A stretch of DNA of 64,000 nucleotides from Oscillospiraceae bacterium (GCA_910574635.1 CAJTCG010000011.1:1-64000); one strand, 5' to 3'; counted from the first letter of the stretch, positions 24,800 to 33,032 are shown. Numbers and translations: made by a program. The notes: generated by a model not told the origin, from the letters alone.

Positions 24800-24846
24800 T
24801 TGACAAGCTGTACTAACTGTATTATTATTGCTAATACGATAGTACA
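24800..24846 (+). promoter_or_regulatory. Promoter and nested operator of the glycosyltransferase operon
   Basis: TTGACA (24800-24805) and TATTAT (24823-24828) are 17 bp apart. TGTACTA (24809-24815) / TAGTACA (24840-24846) and an inner GTATTA/TAATAC form nested inverted repeats centred on the -10. GntR regulators of the YtrA group use similar sites, but no such gene is in the window. Apart from the inverted repeat at 24698-24722, nothing else is seen in 24650-24799. Confidence 0.6.
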
Positions 24847-24937
24847 ATAACACAGGAGGGAAATTTTTTCAAAGCCTTTGAAGAATTCCCCCCGGCTGTC
24901 CCGTAATATACTTGAGACATGAGAAGCGAGGTCTGAC

Positions 24938-26110
24938 ATGAAAATTCTGATTACATCCGACTGGTACCTTCCCGCGGTGAACGGCGTGGTCACCTCGGTG
25001 AAGAATCTCCGCCGTGAGCTGGAGGCCCGGGGCCACGAGGTCCGGGTGCTGACCCTCTCCCAGAACCGTCATTCCTGCCGGAAGGACGGCGTGACCTGCC
25101 TGGGCTCCGTGGCGGCGGGGCTGATTTATCCCGGCGCCCGTCTGCGGACGGCCCTGGCGGGGAAGTGGGTCCGGGAGATCGTGGAGTGGGGCCCCGACGT
25201 GGTCCATTCCCAGTGCGAATTCTCCACCTTCTTCCTGGCCCGGCGCATCGCCGAGGAGCTGGACATTCCCCTGGTCCACACCTATCACACGGTGTACGAG
25301 GACTACACCCACTACTTTTCCCCCAACGTCCGCTTTGGGAAGAAGGCCGCCGCCGTCTTCACCCGCTGGGCCGCCTCCCACACGGACTGTCTCATCGCCC
25401 CCACGGGGAAGGTGCGGCTGCTTCTCCAGGGCTACGGCGTGGAGAAGCCCATCTTCGTGGTGCCCTCCGGCATCGACCTGCGGCGCTTCCGGGATGAGCC
25501 GGACCCCCTGCGGGGTGCGGTGCTCCGGGCCAGCCTGGACATTCCCCGGGAGAGGACCGTGCTGGTCTTTGTGGGGCGGCTTGCCGAGGAGAAGCGGGTG
25601 GATGAGCTTCTGCGCTTCCGGGCCAACATGGGCCCGGGGGGCGTGACGTTGCTTCTGGTTGGCGACGGGCCGGACCGCAAGCGCCTGGAGGGCGTGGCCC
25701 AGAGCCTGGGCCTGGCCGCCCCGGATGTGGTGTTTGCCGGGATGGTCCCGGCGGAGCAGGTGGCGGACTGGTATCAATTGGGGGACCTGTTCGTCAGCGC
25801 CTCCACCAGCGAGACTCAGGGCCTCACCTATGCCGAGGCCCTGGCGGCGGGCGTGCCGGTGCTCTGCCGGGCGGACCCCTGCCTGCTGGGCGTGGTCCGG
25901 GACGGGGAGAACGGCTGGCAGTACCACGGCGAGGCGGAGTTCCGCCAGCGGCTGGAGGAGTTCCTGGCCCATCCCCAGCGGCGGGAGGCCCTGTGCCGGG
26001 CCGCCCGGGAGACGGGGGAGGAGTACTCCGCCCAGCGCTTCGCGGAGCGGGTAGAGTCCATTTACTTAGAGCAGATCGAGCGCGGCTCGTTACGGAGGAT
26101 ACCGGCATGA
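24938..26110 (+). CDS. Glycosyltransferase family 4, glycolipid-type
   Basis: A 390-residue GT-B fold enzyme. The N-terminal domain opens with MKILITSDWYLPAVNGVVTS, and the C-terminal nucleotide-sugar domain has FVGRLAEEKRVDELL and the E-x7-E stretch ETQGLTYAEALAAGVPV. The order resembles 1,2-diacylglycerol 3-glucosyltransferases, which put a first glucose on diacylglycerol at the inner membrane face. ATG 24938 follows GAGAAGCGAGGTCTGAC. A membrane-protein gene overlaps it by 4 bp and a second GT4 follows, a layout that suggests di-glycosyl-diacylglycerol synthesis. The acceptor is inference. Confidence 0.82.
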   Translation: MKILITSDWYLPAVNGVVTSVKNLRRELEARGHEVRVLTLSQNRHSCRKDGVTCLGSVAAGLIYPGARLRTALAGKWVREIVEWGPDVVHSQCEFSTFFLARRIAEELDIPLVHTYHTVYEDYTHYFSPNVRFGKKAAAVFTRWAASHTDCLIAPTGKVRLLLQGYGVEKPIFVVPSGIDLRRFRDEPDPLRGAVLRASLDIPRERTVLVFVGRLAEEKRVDELLRFRANMGPGGVTLLLVGDGPDRKRLEGVAQSLGLAAPDVVFAGMVPAEQVADWYQLGDLFVSASTSETQGLTYAEALAAGVPVLCRADPCLLGVVRDGENGWQYHGEAEFRQRLEEFLAHPQRREALCRAARETGEEYSAQRFAERVESIYLEQIERGSLRRIPA

Positions 26111-26709
26111 AACAGCAGAGCGTTCCCATTGAAAAGCGGGCCCTTCAGGCGGCGTCCCTCATCGGCTTCGCCATCTGCGTGGCGGTGGCGGTCTGGGGCT
26201 GGCGGACGGGGGTCTTGACCTCCCAGGAAAAGCTCCAGGAGCTGGTGGCGAAATGGGGCTTTGCCGGGGCGCTGCTGTTCACCGTCTTCCAGGCGGTGCA
26301 GGTGGTGGTGCCCGTGCTGCCGGGGGGCCTGGGGTGCCTGGTGGGAGTGGTGCTCTTCGGGCCCATCTGGGGATTTACCTACAACTACGTGGGCATCTGC
26401 ATCGGCTCCCTCCTGGCCTTCGCCGTGGCGAAGAACTGCGGGCGGCCCCTGCTGTACCTGCTGTTCTCCGAGAAGACCATTGAAAAATACGACGCGTGGA
26501 CCGAGAAGCGGGACCGCTTTGCCAAGCTTTTCTTCTGGTCCATCTTCCTGCCCATCGCCCCGGACGACTTCCTCTGCTACCTGGCGGGCACCACCACCAT
26601 GACCTGGAAGCGGTACACCGCCATCATCCTCCTGGGAAAGCCCTTCAACATCGCCCTGTACAGCATGGGGCTGGTGGCCCTGTGGAAGGTGCTCTTCCCC
26701 GGCTTTTGA
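26107..26709 (+). CDS. TVP38/TMEM64 (SNARE-associated/DedA-like) membrane protein
   Basis: A 200-residue integral membrane protein. It shows LLFTVFQAVQVVVPVLPGGLG, a re-entrant-type segment ending in proline-glycine, GPIWGFTYNYVGICIGSLLAFA, and the C-terminal LPIAPDDFLCYLAGTTTM typical of the VTT/DedA superfamily, members of which translocate lipids or affect membrane homeostasis. ATG 26107 overlaps the upstream glycosyltransferase stop as ATGA. Lying between two glycosyltransferases, it may move a glycolipid or its precursor. Confidence 0.85.
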   Translation: MKQQSVPIEKRALQAASLIGFAICVAVAVWGWRTGVLTSQEKLQELVAKWGFAGALLFTVFQAVQVVVPVLPGGLGCLVGVVLFGPIWGFTYNYVGICIGSLLAFAVAKNCGRPLLYLLFSEKTIEKYDAWTEKRDRFAKLFFWSIFLPIAPDDFLCYLAGTTTMTWKRYTAIILLGKPFNIALYSMGLVALWKVLFPGF

Positions 26710-26892
26710 AAAATTTGCCGTCATAGATAGACGGTTCTCGTGTCAAACTCAACAGGAGCCAAAAAAAGCGGACAACCCGTTCGCTTGGATTTCTGCGCCC
26801 AAAATGGGAAAACCATTTGGAAAACAGGCGGGCCGCGGGCCGGAAAAACGCGGAGGCCACAGCGAGGCAACCCACTGCGGCAAGGAGGCTGT

Positions 26893-27969
26893 ATGCGCAT
26901 CTACATTTACGGAGGCGGGGAAAAACTGGTGGGAAAAAGCGGCGTGGGACAGGCCATCCGGCACCAGCGGGAGTGCCTCCGGCGCTCCGGGGTGCCCACC
27001 ACGGACCGCTGGACGGCGGACGCCGCCGCCATCCACGTCAACACCATCCTGCCGGACTCCGTGCTGGCCGCCCTGGGGGCCAAGCTCCGGCGGCGGAAGG
27101 TGGTTTGGTACGGCCACTCCACCATGGAGGACTTCCGTTCCTCCTTCAAAGGCTCCAACGCCCTGGCGCCCCTGTTCAAGCGCTGGATCACCTTCTGCTA
27201 CGGCCTGGGGGACGTGGTGCTGACCCCCACGGAGTACTCCCGGAAGCTCCTGGAGGGCTACGGGCTGAAAAAGCCGGTGTACAGCATTTCCAACGGCGTG
27301 GACACGGAGTTTTTTAAGCCGGACTCCGCCGCCCGCTCCGCCCTCCGGGCCCGGTACGGGCTGGGGGAGGAGGAAAAGGTGGTGGTCTCCGTGGGCCACA
27401 TGATCGCCCGGAAGGGCCTGCCCGAGTTTTTGGAGCTGGCCCGGAACGTCCCGGAGGCAAAATTCCTCTGGTTCGGCTGGACGAATCCCAAGCTCATCCC
27501 CCAGGAGATTGTCCGGGACATGGAGAACGCCCCGGAGAACGTGATCTTCCCCGGCTTCGTGGGCCGGGAGGAGCTGCGGGAGGCCTACCAGGGGGCGGAT
27601 GTGTTTGCCTTCCTCAGCCATGAGGAGACGGAGGGCATCGTGGTGCTGGAAGCCCTGGCCTGCGGCGTGCCCACGGTTCTGCGGGACATTCCCGTCTACG
27701 ACGGCTGGCTGGAGCACGGGAAGAACGTATACAAAGCGCCGTCGGAAAGCGCGTTTCAAGAGATCGTATCCGGCCTTTTGAACCACAGCCTCCCGGACCT
27801 CACCGCCGCCGGGCGGGCCGCGGCGGAGTCCCGGAGCCTGGAACAAGTAGGGCGGCGGCTGAAGGCCATCTATTTGGAGCAGCGGGTTCTGCCGCCCCTG
27901 CCCGCCGCGCTGCCGCAGACGCTGGCGTTCCCGGCGGACGCGAGGTCCCTCAACAGCCCGCGCCCCTGA
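26893..27969 (+). CDS. Glycosyltransferase family 4, second glycolipid-type enzyme
   Basis: A 358-residue GT4 enzyme starting MRIYIYGGGEKLVGKSGVG behind GCAAGGAGGCTGT; the frame is open 150 bases upstream without an RBS. The C-terminal domain contains VVSVGHMIARKGLPEFLELA and ETEGIVVLEALACGVPTV with the acidic E-x7-E pair. Length and N-terminus resemble CpoA/BgsA-like enzymes that add a second sugar to monoglycosyl-diacylglycerol. It sits 184 bp after the TVP38 gene, so it may use the same promoter. A hairpin terminator follows. Confidence 0.8.
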   Translation: MRIYIYGGGEKLVGKSGVGQAIRHQRECLRRSGVPTTDRWTADAAAIHVNTILPDSVLAALGAKLRRRKVVWYGHSTMEDFRSSFKGSNALAPLFKRWITFCYGLGDVVLTPTEYSRKLLEGYGLKKPVYSISNGVDTEFFKPDSAARSALRARYGLGEEEKVVVSVGHMIARKGLPEFLELARNVPEAKFLWFGWTNPKLIPQEIVRDMENAPENVIFPGFVGREELREAYQGADVFAFLSHEETEGIVVLEALACGVPTVLRDIPVYDGWLEHGKNVYKAPSESAFQEIVSGLLNHSLPDLTAAGRAAAESRSLEQVGRRLKAIYLEQRVLPPLPAALPQTLAFPADARSLNSPRP

Positions 27970-28007
27970 AAAACGGAGGTTCCGCCAAGCCGGGAGGATG
28001 GAAAAAG

Positions 28008-28042
28008 CAAACGCCGGAAGGGAAGGCCCTTCCGGCGTTCGT
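28008..28042. terminator. Bidirectional-type hairpin between GT4 and yigZ
   Basis: AACGCCGGAAGGG pairs with CCCTTCCGGCGTT around a 4-nt loop. On the minus strand it is followed by TGCTTTTTCC, which fits termination of yigZ. On the plus strand no T-run follows. Confidence 0.65.
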
Positions 28043-28100
28043 GCCGTTGCGGCGGCGCCGCTTCGCCCGGCGTATCCCCGGATTTCCGGGGCGGACGCGC

Positions 28101-28736
28101 CTAAAGCGATTCCCTCGGCCCTGGTAAGTACTCCTCTCCCGCCGGGATCATTTCCAGCTTCCCCGCCGACAGCTCCGTCAGCCGCTGGGCGAAGGCCGCC
28201 GCCCCCTCCTGGGAAAAGGCGGCGTGGAGGGTCACCTCCGCCCCGTAGTCCGCGTCCCGGAGGACGCCCTCCTGGGCGGCGATTTCCAGCTTCAGCCGCT
28301 CCAAAAGCGGGTAGGGGCAGGGCACGTCCCAGAGGGTCCAGAGGCTGACCCAGGCGGTGCCTGCCGCCTCCAGGCCGTCCCTGGCCCCCCGGCCATAGGC
28401 GCGGGTCAGGCCCCCGGCCCCCAGCAGCACGCCGCCGAAGTACCGGGTGACCACGCAGCAGACGTTGGTGACCTCCTGGCGCTGAAAGACGTTCAGCATG
28501 GGCTGGCCCGCGGTGCCCTGGGGCTCGCCGTCGTCGGAGTAGCGGACCACGCCGCCCTCCCGGAGGAGGTAGCACCAGCAGTGGTGCCGGGCGTCGTAGT
28601 GCCGCTTGCGGATTTCCTCAATTTTTGCCCGGGCCTCCGCCTCGGTCTCCACCCGCCAGAGGTTTGTGATGAAGCGGGAGCGTTTTTCGGTGAATTCGGT
28701 TTCGGTGTCCGCGAAGGGAACCCGGTAGCCGGACAT
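28101..28736 (-). CDS. YigZ/IMPACT family protein
   Basis: A 211-residue protein of the UPF0029/IMPACT family, whose exact cellular role is unclear. The N-terminal domain shows FTEKRSRFITNLWRVETEAEA, then YSDDGEPQGTAGQPML and VTRYFGGVLLGAGGLTRAYG, the signature region of the family. A ferredoxin-like C-terminal domain follows. ATG 28736 is preceded by AGAGGTGCTGCCC. Repeat A copy 2 sits in its upstream region, just as copy 1 sits upstream of rimO. Confidence 0.9.
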   Translation of the reverse strand: MSGYRVPFADTETEFTEKRSRFITNLWRVETEAEARAKIEEIRKRHYDARHHCWCYLLREGGVVRYSDDGEPQGTAGQPMLNVFQRQEVTNVCCVVTRYFGGVLLGAGGLTRAYGRGARDGLEAAGTAWVSLWTLWDVPCPYPLLERLKLEIAAQEGVLRDADYGAEVTLHAAFSQEGAAAFAQRLTELSAGKLEMIPAGEEYLPGPRESL

Positions 28737-28811
28737 GGGCAGCACCTCTTTTCTCCCCGTCAGGGGAGGGTTTTTGCTCGCCCTTGCGGGCGGGGGAGAA
28801 TGGATACCAGC

Positions 28812-28903
28812 GATGGCTGGTTCATTGCACCCCCCATTTTCTCTTTTTCTTCCAGAAGAAAAAGAGAAAACGGGCCGTGCACGGTCCAAAAGAGAAAAAG
28901 AAG
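28812..28903. repeat. Structured intergenic repeat A, copy 2 (92-bp identical core)
   Basis: Identical over 92 bp to 12690-12781. Flanking sequence from about 28752 to 28925 aligns with copy 1 but differs in bases while keeping hairpins: CCCC-GTCA-GGGG, a GCCC/GGGC stem, and CCAGC-GAT-GGCTGG. It ends in GGCCC-TTC-GGGCC followed by TGTTTTTTT, a good plus-strand terminator at 28907-28928. It lies between yigZ and the second XRE gene. Confidence 0.85.
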
Positions 28904-28963
28904 TATTGGCCCTTCGGGCCTGTTTTTTTGTCCTTCTATTGGTAGAATACCTTCCCGATTTCC

Positions 28964-29197
28964 TCAAGACTCCCCAGAGGGCGGCAGCATCTCCCGGACA
29001 TCGGTCCGGCCCAGCAGGTAATCGGCGTTGACCTGGAAATGGTCCGCCAGGGCGATGATGTTCTGAAAGCTGGGCAGATTTGTACCCGCTTCAAACCGCT
29101 GATAATGGCGATCTACCAATCCAAGAGCCGCCGCCGTCTGCACCTGTGTCTCTTTCCGCTCTTTCCGCAAAGCCCGAAGTCTTTCTTGAAATATCAT
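28964..29197 (-). CDS. XRE-family helix-turn-helix regulator (cassette 2)
   Basis: A 77-residue Cro/CI-type protein with an HTH (LRKERKETQVQTAAALGLVD, then YQRFEAGTNLP) and the tail LADHFQVNADYLLGRTD. ATG 29197 follows AAGAGGGGGAGTC; an in-frame start 18 bases upstream lacks an RBS. It is divergent from the small gene at 29281, whose -10 overlaps a perfect inverted repeat, so it is probably that gene's repressor. It is clearly a different protein from the cassette 1 regulator, but the gene order is the same. Confidence 0.85.
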   Translation of the reverse strand: MIFQERLRALRKERKETQVQTAAALGLVDRHYQRFEAGTNLPSFQNIIALADHFQVNADYLLGRTDVREMLPPSGES

Positions 29198-29208
29198 GAC
29201 TCCCCCTC

Positions 29209-29248
29209 TTGACACGCTATAATCGTTGTGTTATACTATCTATAACAC
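29209..29248 (+). promoter_or_regulatory. Promoter and operator between the cassette 2 genes
   Basis: TTGACA (29209-29214) and TATACT (29232-29237) are 17 bp apart and drive the gene at 29281. GTGTTATA (29228-29235) and TATAACAC (29241-29248) form a perfect inverted repeat overlapping the -10. Confidence 0.7.
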
Positions 29249-29280
29249 GCTAAATTTTATGTTTTTGAAAGGCGGTTTAT

Positions 29281-29499
29281 ATGTCCGACTTCATGCTCTG
29301 GCTCCACGCCAACTACATCAAGCCCCAGCTGGAAACCCTTACGAAAGAAAGCGACTACGCCCTTCGCATAGAGCTCCTGCAAGGCCAGCTGGATGGCGGC
29401 GGAATGGAAGACCTGGACAGAGCCCTGGAATTCACGGCCATCCAAGCCTTCCTCCTGGGCCTGCGCACCGGGGAGGGCCTGGCCCTCAGCCGTCCGTAA
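29281..29499 (+). CDS. Small helical protein of XRE cassette 2
   Basis: A 72-residue protein, probably all-helical, ending IQAFLLGLRTGEGLALSRP. The G-x-R-x-G pattern near the C-terminus is shared with the small protein of cassette 1 (SGVRFGAQL), although overall similarity is low. RBS AAAGGCGG precedes ATG 29281. Its last 14 bp overlap the hflX 3' end on the other strand. Function unknown; regulation by the divergent XRE protein is inferred from the operator. Confidence 0.6.
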   Translation: MSDFMLWLHANYIKPQLETLTKESDYALRIELLQGQLDGGGMEDLDRALEFTAIQAFLLGLRTGEGLALSRP

Positions 29500-30757
29500 A
29501 CGCCTCCACCCGTCCCAGGGTCCGGGGGGTGCACACCGCCGTCACGTCGATGGCCGCGCCGTACTCCACCTTTTCCACCTTGGCCTCCTTATAGAGGAGA
29601 TCCAAAAGCCCCCCCTGATCATAGGGCAGGTGAATGGTCACCCGCCGGGACCCCTTGTCCAGCCGCCGGGCAATCATTTCCAGCAGCTTGTCCACCCCCG
29701 CGCCGCTCTTGGCGGAGATGGCGCAGATGTCCTCCCCGTGGGGCATGATCTCCCCCGGGGGCAGCAGGTCCGCTTTGTTGAACACGTCGATGCGGGGCAG
29801 CTCTCCTGCCCCCAGCTCCAAAATCAGGTCCTCCACCACCCGGGCCTGGCCCTGCCAGTCCTCGCTGGACACGTCGATGACGTGGAGCAGCAAATCCGCG
29901 TATTCCAGCTCTTCCAAAGTGGCCTTGAAGGCCTCGACAAGCTGGTGGGGGAGCTTGCGGATAAAGCCCACGGTGTCGCTGAGCACCACGTCGGTGGTGT
30001 CGCTGACGTGGAGGAGGCGGCTGGTGGTGTCCAGGGTGTCGAACAGGCGGTTGTTGGCGGGGATGCCCGCCCCGGTGAGCTGATTGAGCAGCGTGGACTT
30101 CCCGGCGTTGGTATAGCCCACCAGGGCCACCACCGGGATTTCGTTTTTCCGCCGCTGGCGGCGCTGGGTGTTCCGTACCCGGCGCACGTCCTCCAGGTCC
30201 TCCCGGAGCTTGTCAATCTTCCGGTGGATGTGCCGCCGGTCGGTTTCCAGCTGGGTCTCGCCGGGGCCCTTGGAGCCGATGGGCCCGCTGCCGCTGGTGC
30301 CCGCCTGGCGTTCCAGGTGGGTCCACATGCCCGTGAGGCGGGGCAGCAGATACTGGTACTGGGCCAGCTCCACCTGGAGCCGCCCCTCCCGGGTCCGGGC
30401 CCGCTGGGCGAAGATGTCCAGAATCAGCCCGCACCGGTCCAGGACCTGGACCCCCAGCAGCTCCGTCAATACCCGGAGCTGGGAGGGGGAGAGGTCGTTG
30501 TCGAAGATGACCATGGTGGCCTCGGTGTTTTCGCAGTAGAGCTTCACCTCGGCGCACTTGCCCTCGCCGATGAAGGTCCGGGGGTCCGGGGAGCTCCGGT
30601 TCTGGAGGACCATGCCCACGGTCTCCGCCCCGGCGGTCTCCACCAGGGCGGAGAGCTCCTCCAGCGTGTCCTCACCGGCGTTCTGGTCCCGCTTGAGCAC
30701 GGGGGAATTCAGGCCCACCAGGACCACCTTGTCTCGAATCTTGTCTGTCTCTTGCAT
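29486..30757 (-). CDS. hflX: Ribosome-associated GTPase HflX
   Basis: HflX binds the 50S subunit and can split stalled or hibernating ribosomes. The 423 residues have the HflX N-terminal domain, the GPGETQLETDRRHIHRKID linker, and a G domain with G1 GYTNAGKST (near residue 212), G3 DTVGF and G4 NKADLL. AAGGAAGTACT precedes ATG 30757. The gene ends by overlapping the small cassette 2 gene by 14 bp, an arrangement suggesting that the cassette was inserted close to the hflX stop. Confidence 0.95.
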   Translation of the reverse strand: MQETDKIRDKVVLVGLNSPVLKRDQNAGEDTLEELSALVETAGAETVGMVLQNRSSPDPRTFIGEGKCAEVKLYCENTEATMVIFDNDLSPSQLRVLTELLGVQVLDRCGLILDIFAQRARTREGRLQVELAQYQYLLPRLTGMWTHLERQAGTSGSGPIGSKGPGETQLETDRRHIHRKIDKLREDLEDVRRVRNTQRRQRRKNEIPVVALVGYTNAGKSTLLNQLTGAGIPANNRLFDTLDTTSRLLHVSDTTDVVLSDTVGFIRKLPHQLVEAFKATLEELEYADLLLHVIDVSSEDWQGQARVVEDLILELGAGELPRIDVFNKADLLPPGEIMPHGEDICAISAKSGAGVDKLLEMIARRLDKGSRRVTIHLPYDQGGLLDLLYKEAKVEKVEYGAAIDVTAVCTPRTLGRVEAFTDG

Positions 30758-30773
30758 AGTACTTCCTTACTTG

Positions 30774-31292
30774 TTATTTGACGGAGTAGGCCTCCACAAT
30801 CTCGCCGGTGTAGACCCGGTGCCAGCCGCCCTTGGCCCCGTAGCTGGGCAGGATTTTTTCTTCTCCGGCGGGGAGCACACAGGCGGGCTCCAGGTCCTGG
30901 GCATAGAGGGTCCGGCACACCAGCACCAGCTCCGCCTCCTCAAAGAAAGGGGCGCCGCCCGCGCCGGCGCGGACCGTCAGGCCGCACTCCTTGATTTTGT
31001 CCATGTCCCGGCCGCTCTTCGTGCCGCAGAGGGCCATGGCGTTTTTCCTGTCCTTGGGGAGGACGGAGACGGTGAAATACGCCTGATCCTCCATAAACTG
31101 ATAAGTGTACCGCTCCGGCCGCACGTAGACCGTGCAGGTTTGCAGACCCCACAGCCGTCCCGCCTGGCACCAGCCGATGGTCATGGTGTTGCAGCGGTCC
31201 GCCGTTCCGGCGGTGAGCAGGGCGTTTTCCGCCCCCAGGGCCGGGAGAAGCTCCCGGACGGCGGCTTGGGAATCGGTGAGATGTAAGCGCAT
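30774..31292 (-). CDS. Flavin reductase-like protein (FMN-binding split barrel)
   Basis: A 172-residue protein with the flavin-reductase-like fold: a strand with LLTAGTADRCNTMTIGWCQ near the start, WGLQTCTVYVRPERYTYQFM, YFTVSVLP and CGTKSGRDMDKIKECGL follow the usual order. Such proteins bind FMN and reduce flavin or unknown substrates with NAD(P)H. AGAAAGGAGACCTCC precedes ATG 31292. It lies 16 bp upstream of hflX and is probably co-transcribed with it. The substrate is unknown. Confidence 0.85.
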   Translation of the reverse strand: MRLHLTDSQAAVRELLPALGAENALLTAGTADRCNTMTIGWCQAGRLWGLQTCTVYVRPERYTYQFMEDQAYFTVSVLPKDRKNAMALCGTKSGRDMDKIKECGLTVRAGAGGAPFFEEAELVLVCRTLYAQDLEPACVLPAGEEKILPSYGAKGGWHRVYTGEIVEAYSVK

Positions 31293-31370
31293 GGCGGAGG
31301 TCTCCTTTCTAAGTTCACTGCTTCCAGTATATGCGTTTCTCCAAAAAACGCAACGGGAAATTTGGATTTG

Positions 31371-31994
31371 TCACGGGTTCAAGGCCCGGATTTCCTCCTG
31401 GAGGTTCTCCAAAAACCGGGCGGCGTGGCCGCCGTCCATCTGGGTGTGGTGGAACTGGAAGGAGATGGGCAGGGACGCCCGCCACAGCTTCTTCCGGTAT
31501 TTCCCCCAGACCAGGAAGGGGTTGTTATAGCATCCGGCGTAGATGTTCACCGCCCCGTCAATCTCCGTCTGGGGCAGGGCGGAGGTCCCGATGACCATAT
31601 AATCGCCGTTCAAATCATAGGGCGCGCCGGTCTCCCGCACCTGGGCGGTGAGGGCCAGGTAGTCCCGGCGGAATTGGTCCAGGCTTTCGGAAAAGGGGAC
31701 GTCGCAGGTGGCGATGCCCCCGTCCCGGAGGGACGCCACGGTGTTGACGGCCAGATTTTCATAGCGGATCAGCTTCTCTCCCACCGGGAGGGTGTAAAAC
31801 TCCTCCACCCGGGAGGCGGCTTTGCCAATGCACCAGCAAAGGAGCAGGTTGAATTTCAAATCCCCCCTGCGGCTCAGCCGCGCCGGACGGGTGACGTCCA
31901 GGGTTTTCACCAGCGTCACCATGGGCATGGGGGCCCGCATCCAAAGCTGGAAGGCCTCCGCCCGGCCGGTTTGGTTCGGGTCCAGTTCTTTCAT
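31371..31994 (-). CDS. Chloramphenicol acetyltransferase-like acyltransferase (CatA family)
   Basis: A 207-residue protein with the CAT fold. The catalytic motif is FQFHHTQMDGGHAARFLENL, containing HHxxxDG with the general-base histidine, and LKFNLLLCWCIGKAA and GDYMVIGTSALPQTE match family regions. Canonical resistance CATs are of similar length, but many chromosomal relatives acetylate unknown substrates, so a resistance phenotype is not established. GGAGGAAGC precedes ATG 31994. It stands alone between the rpmE terminator and the flavin reductase gene. Confidence 0.85.
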   Translation of the reverse strand: MKELDPNQTGRAEAFQLWMRAPMPMVTLVKTLDVTRPARLSRRGDLKFNLLLCWCIGKAASRVEEFYTLPVGEKLIRYENLAVNTVASLRDGGIATCDVPFSESLDQFRRDYLALTAQVRETGAPYDLNGDYMVIGTSALPQTEIDGAVNIYAGCYNNPFLVWGKYRKKLWRASLPISFQFHHTQMDGGHAARFLENLQEEIRALNP

Positions 31995-32035
31995 GCTTCC
32001 TCCTCAGCCGCTCCGGGCTTTGCCGGGCAAAACGC

Positions 32036-32072
32036 GAAAAAGAGCGCGCCGGACTACGGCGCGCTCTTTTAG
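32036..32072 (-). terminator. rpmE terminator
   Basis: AAAAAGAGCGCGCC (32038-32051) pairs with GGCGCGCTCTTTT (32059-32071). U-runs are present on both strands, so it can serve rpmE on the minus strand. Confidence 0.8.
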
Positions 32073-32089
32073 CAGTGATTGTGTCGGAC

Positions 32090-32293
32090 TCACTTGTCCA
32101 GGCCGAACCTCTTGTTGAACTTCGCGACCCGGCCGCCGGTGTCCACCAGCTTCTGCTTGCCGGTGAAGAAGGGGTGACACTTAGAGCAGACTTCCACCTT
32201 GATATCCTTCTTGGTAGAACCTGTCTCAATCACATTACCGCAGGCGCATGTAATCGTAGTCTGCTGATAATTGGGATGGATTCCTTCCTTCAT
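32090..32293 (-). CDS. rpmE: 50S ribosomal protein L31, zinc-binding form
   Basis: A 67-residue ribosomal protein. Cysteines 16, 18, 36 and 39 (ITCACGN and [10 protein letters not shown]) mark the zinc-containing form used under zinc sufficiency. The C-terminus [17 protein letters not shown] is the conserved L31 end. I start at MKEGIHP (32293) behind AAAGGGGTG; an in-frame ATG 12 bases upstream is less well placed. Its promoter is at 32358-32386 and its terminator at 32036-32072, so it is a single-gene unit. Confidence 0.95.
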   Translation of the reverse strand: MKEGIHPNYQQTTITCACGNVIETGSTKKDIKVEVCSKCHPFFTGKQKLVDTGGRVAKFNKRFGLDK

Positions 32294-32357
32294 TGCTCTG
32301 TTCACCCCTTTCTAAAACGAACTTCGCCGCATAGCTTTCACCATAACAGCAACTGTC

Positions 32358-32386
32358 AGTATAGCACGCCGGTTTTTAAATTGCAA
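32358..32386 (-). promoter_or_regulatory. rpmE promoter
   Basis: On the minus strand TTGCAA (32381-32386) and TATACT (32358-32363) are 17 bp apart, giving a leader of about 60 nt before rpmE. Confidence 0.65.
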
Positions 32387-32471
32387 GCCTTTTCTTCGAT
32401 TTGGGGAAGTTTATTTTTTGAGGCCCGGTTGCGTTTCCCCGCCGCCGGGTATATGATAAAAAATGCAAATG

Positions 32472-33032
32472 TTACGCATTCCCGCCCTCCGGGGAAAGCA
32501 GCCGCTCCGCCTTCTCCCCGGCGTACCACATGTTATAGGTCTGCCGGTAAATCTCCGCCGCCGCCTCCGTATGGCACACCATGCGCACCCGGCGGGGGAG
32601 CTCATGCTCCCGAAGGAAATCCATGATGGCTTTCAGGGCCACGCCGGCGGCCTGGGCCATGGGGTAGCCGTAGACCCCGGTGGAGATGGAGGGGAAATCC
32701 ACGGTTTCAATGCCCTGCTCCTCCGCCAGCTCCAAACAGGAGCGGTAACAGGAGGCCAGCAGCGCCGCCTCCCCGTAAGTCCCGCCCCGCCAGATGGGGC
32801 CGGGGGTGTGGAGCACGTATTCCGCGGGGAGGCGGTAGCCCTTGGTCAGCTTGGCCCGCCCGGTTTCGCAGCCCCCCAGGGTCCGGCACTCCGCCAGAAG
32901 ATCCGGCCCGGCGGAGCGGTGAATGGCCCCGTCCACGCCGCTGCCCCCCAGCAGGGTGGTGTTGGCGGCGTTGACAATGGCCTGGGCGTCGGATGCTGTG
33001 ATATCGCCCACAAGGATGGAAAAACGGTCCAT
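32472..33032 (-). CDS. Macro-domain protein, O-acetyl-ADP-ribose deacetylase type
   Basis: A 186-residue macro domain that should bind ADP-ribose and hydrolyse O-acetyl-ADP-ribose or remove ADP-ribose from targets. Family motifs are clear: GDITASDAQAIVNAANTTL, LGGSGVDGAIH with the ligand-binding glycine loop, and PSISTGVYGYP. AAGGAGGACCCTGCC precedes ATG 33032. No ADP-ribosyltransferase gene is adjacent, so a toxin-antitoxin pairing (as in DarTG) is not supported. Confidence 0.92.
   Translation of the reverse strand: MDRFSILVGDITASDAQAIVNAANTTLLGGSGVDGAIHRSAGPDLLAECRTLGGCETGRAKLTKGYRLPAEYVLHTPGPIWRGGTYGEAALLASCYRSCLELAEEQGIETVDFPSISTGVYGYPMAQAAGVALKAIMDFLREHELPRRVRMVCHTEAAAEIYRQTYNMWYAGEKAERLLSPEGGNA

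Noticed and set aside
31360..31400. A tRNA T-arm-like string (GGGTTCAAGGCCCGG)
   Set aside because: It lies inside the CatA-like gene end, and no acceptor or anticodon stems can be built around it.
32472..33032. Macro domain as the antitoxin of a DarTG-like pair
   Set aside because: No DarT-like ADP-ribosyltransferase gene is adjacent; the gene has its own RBS and unrelated neighbours.
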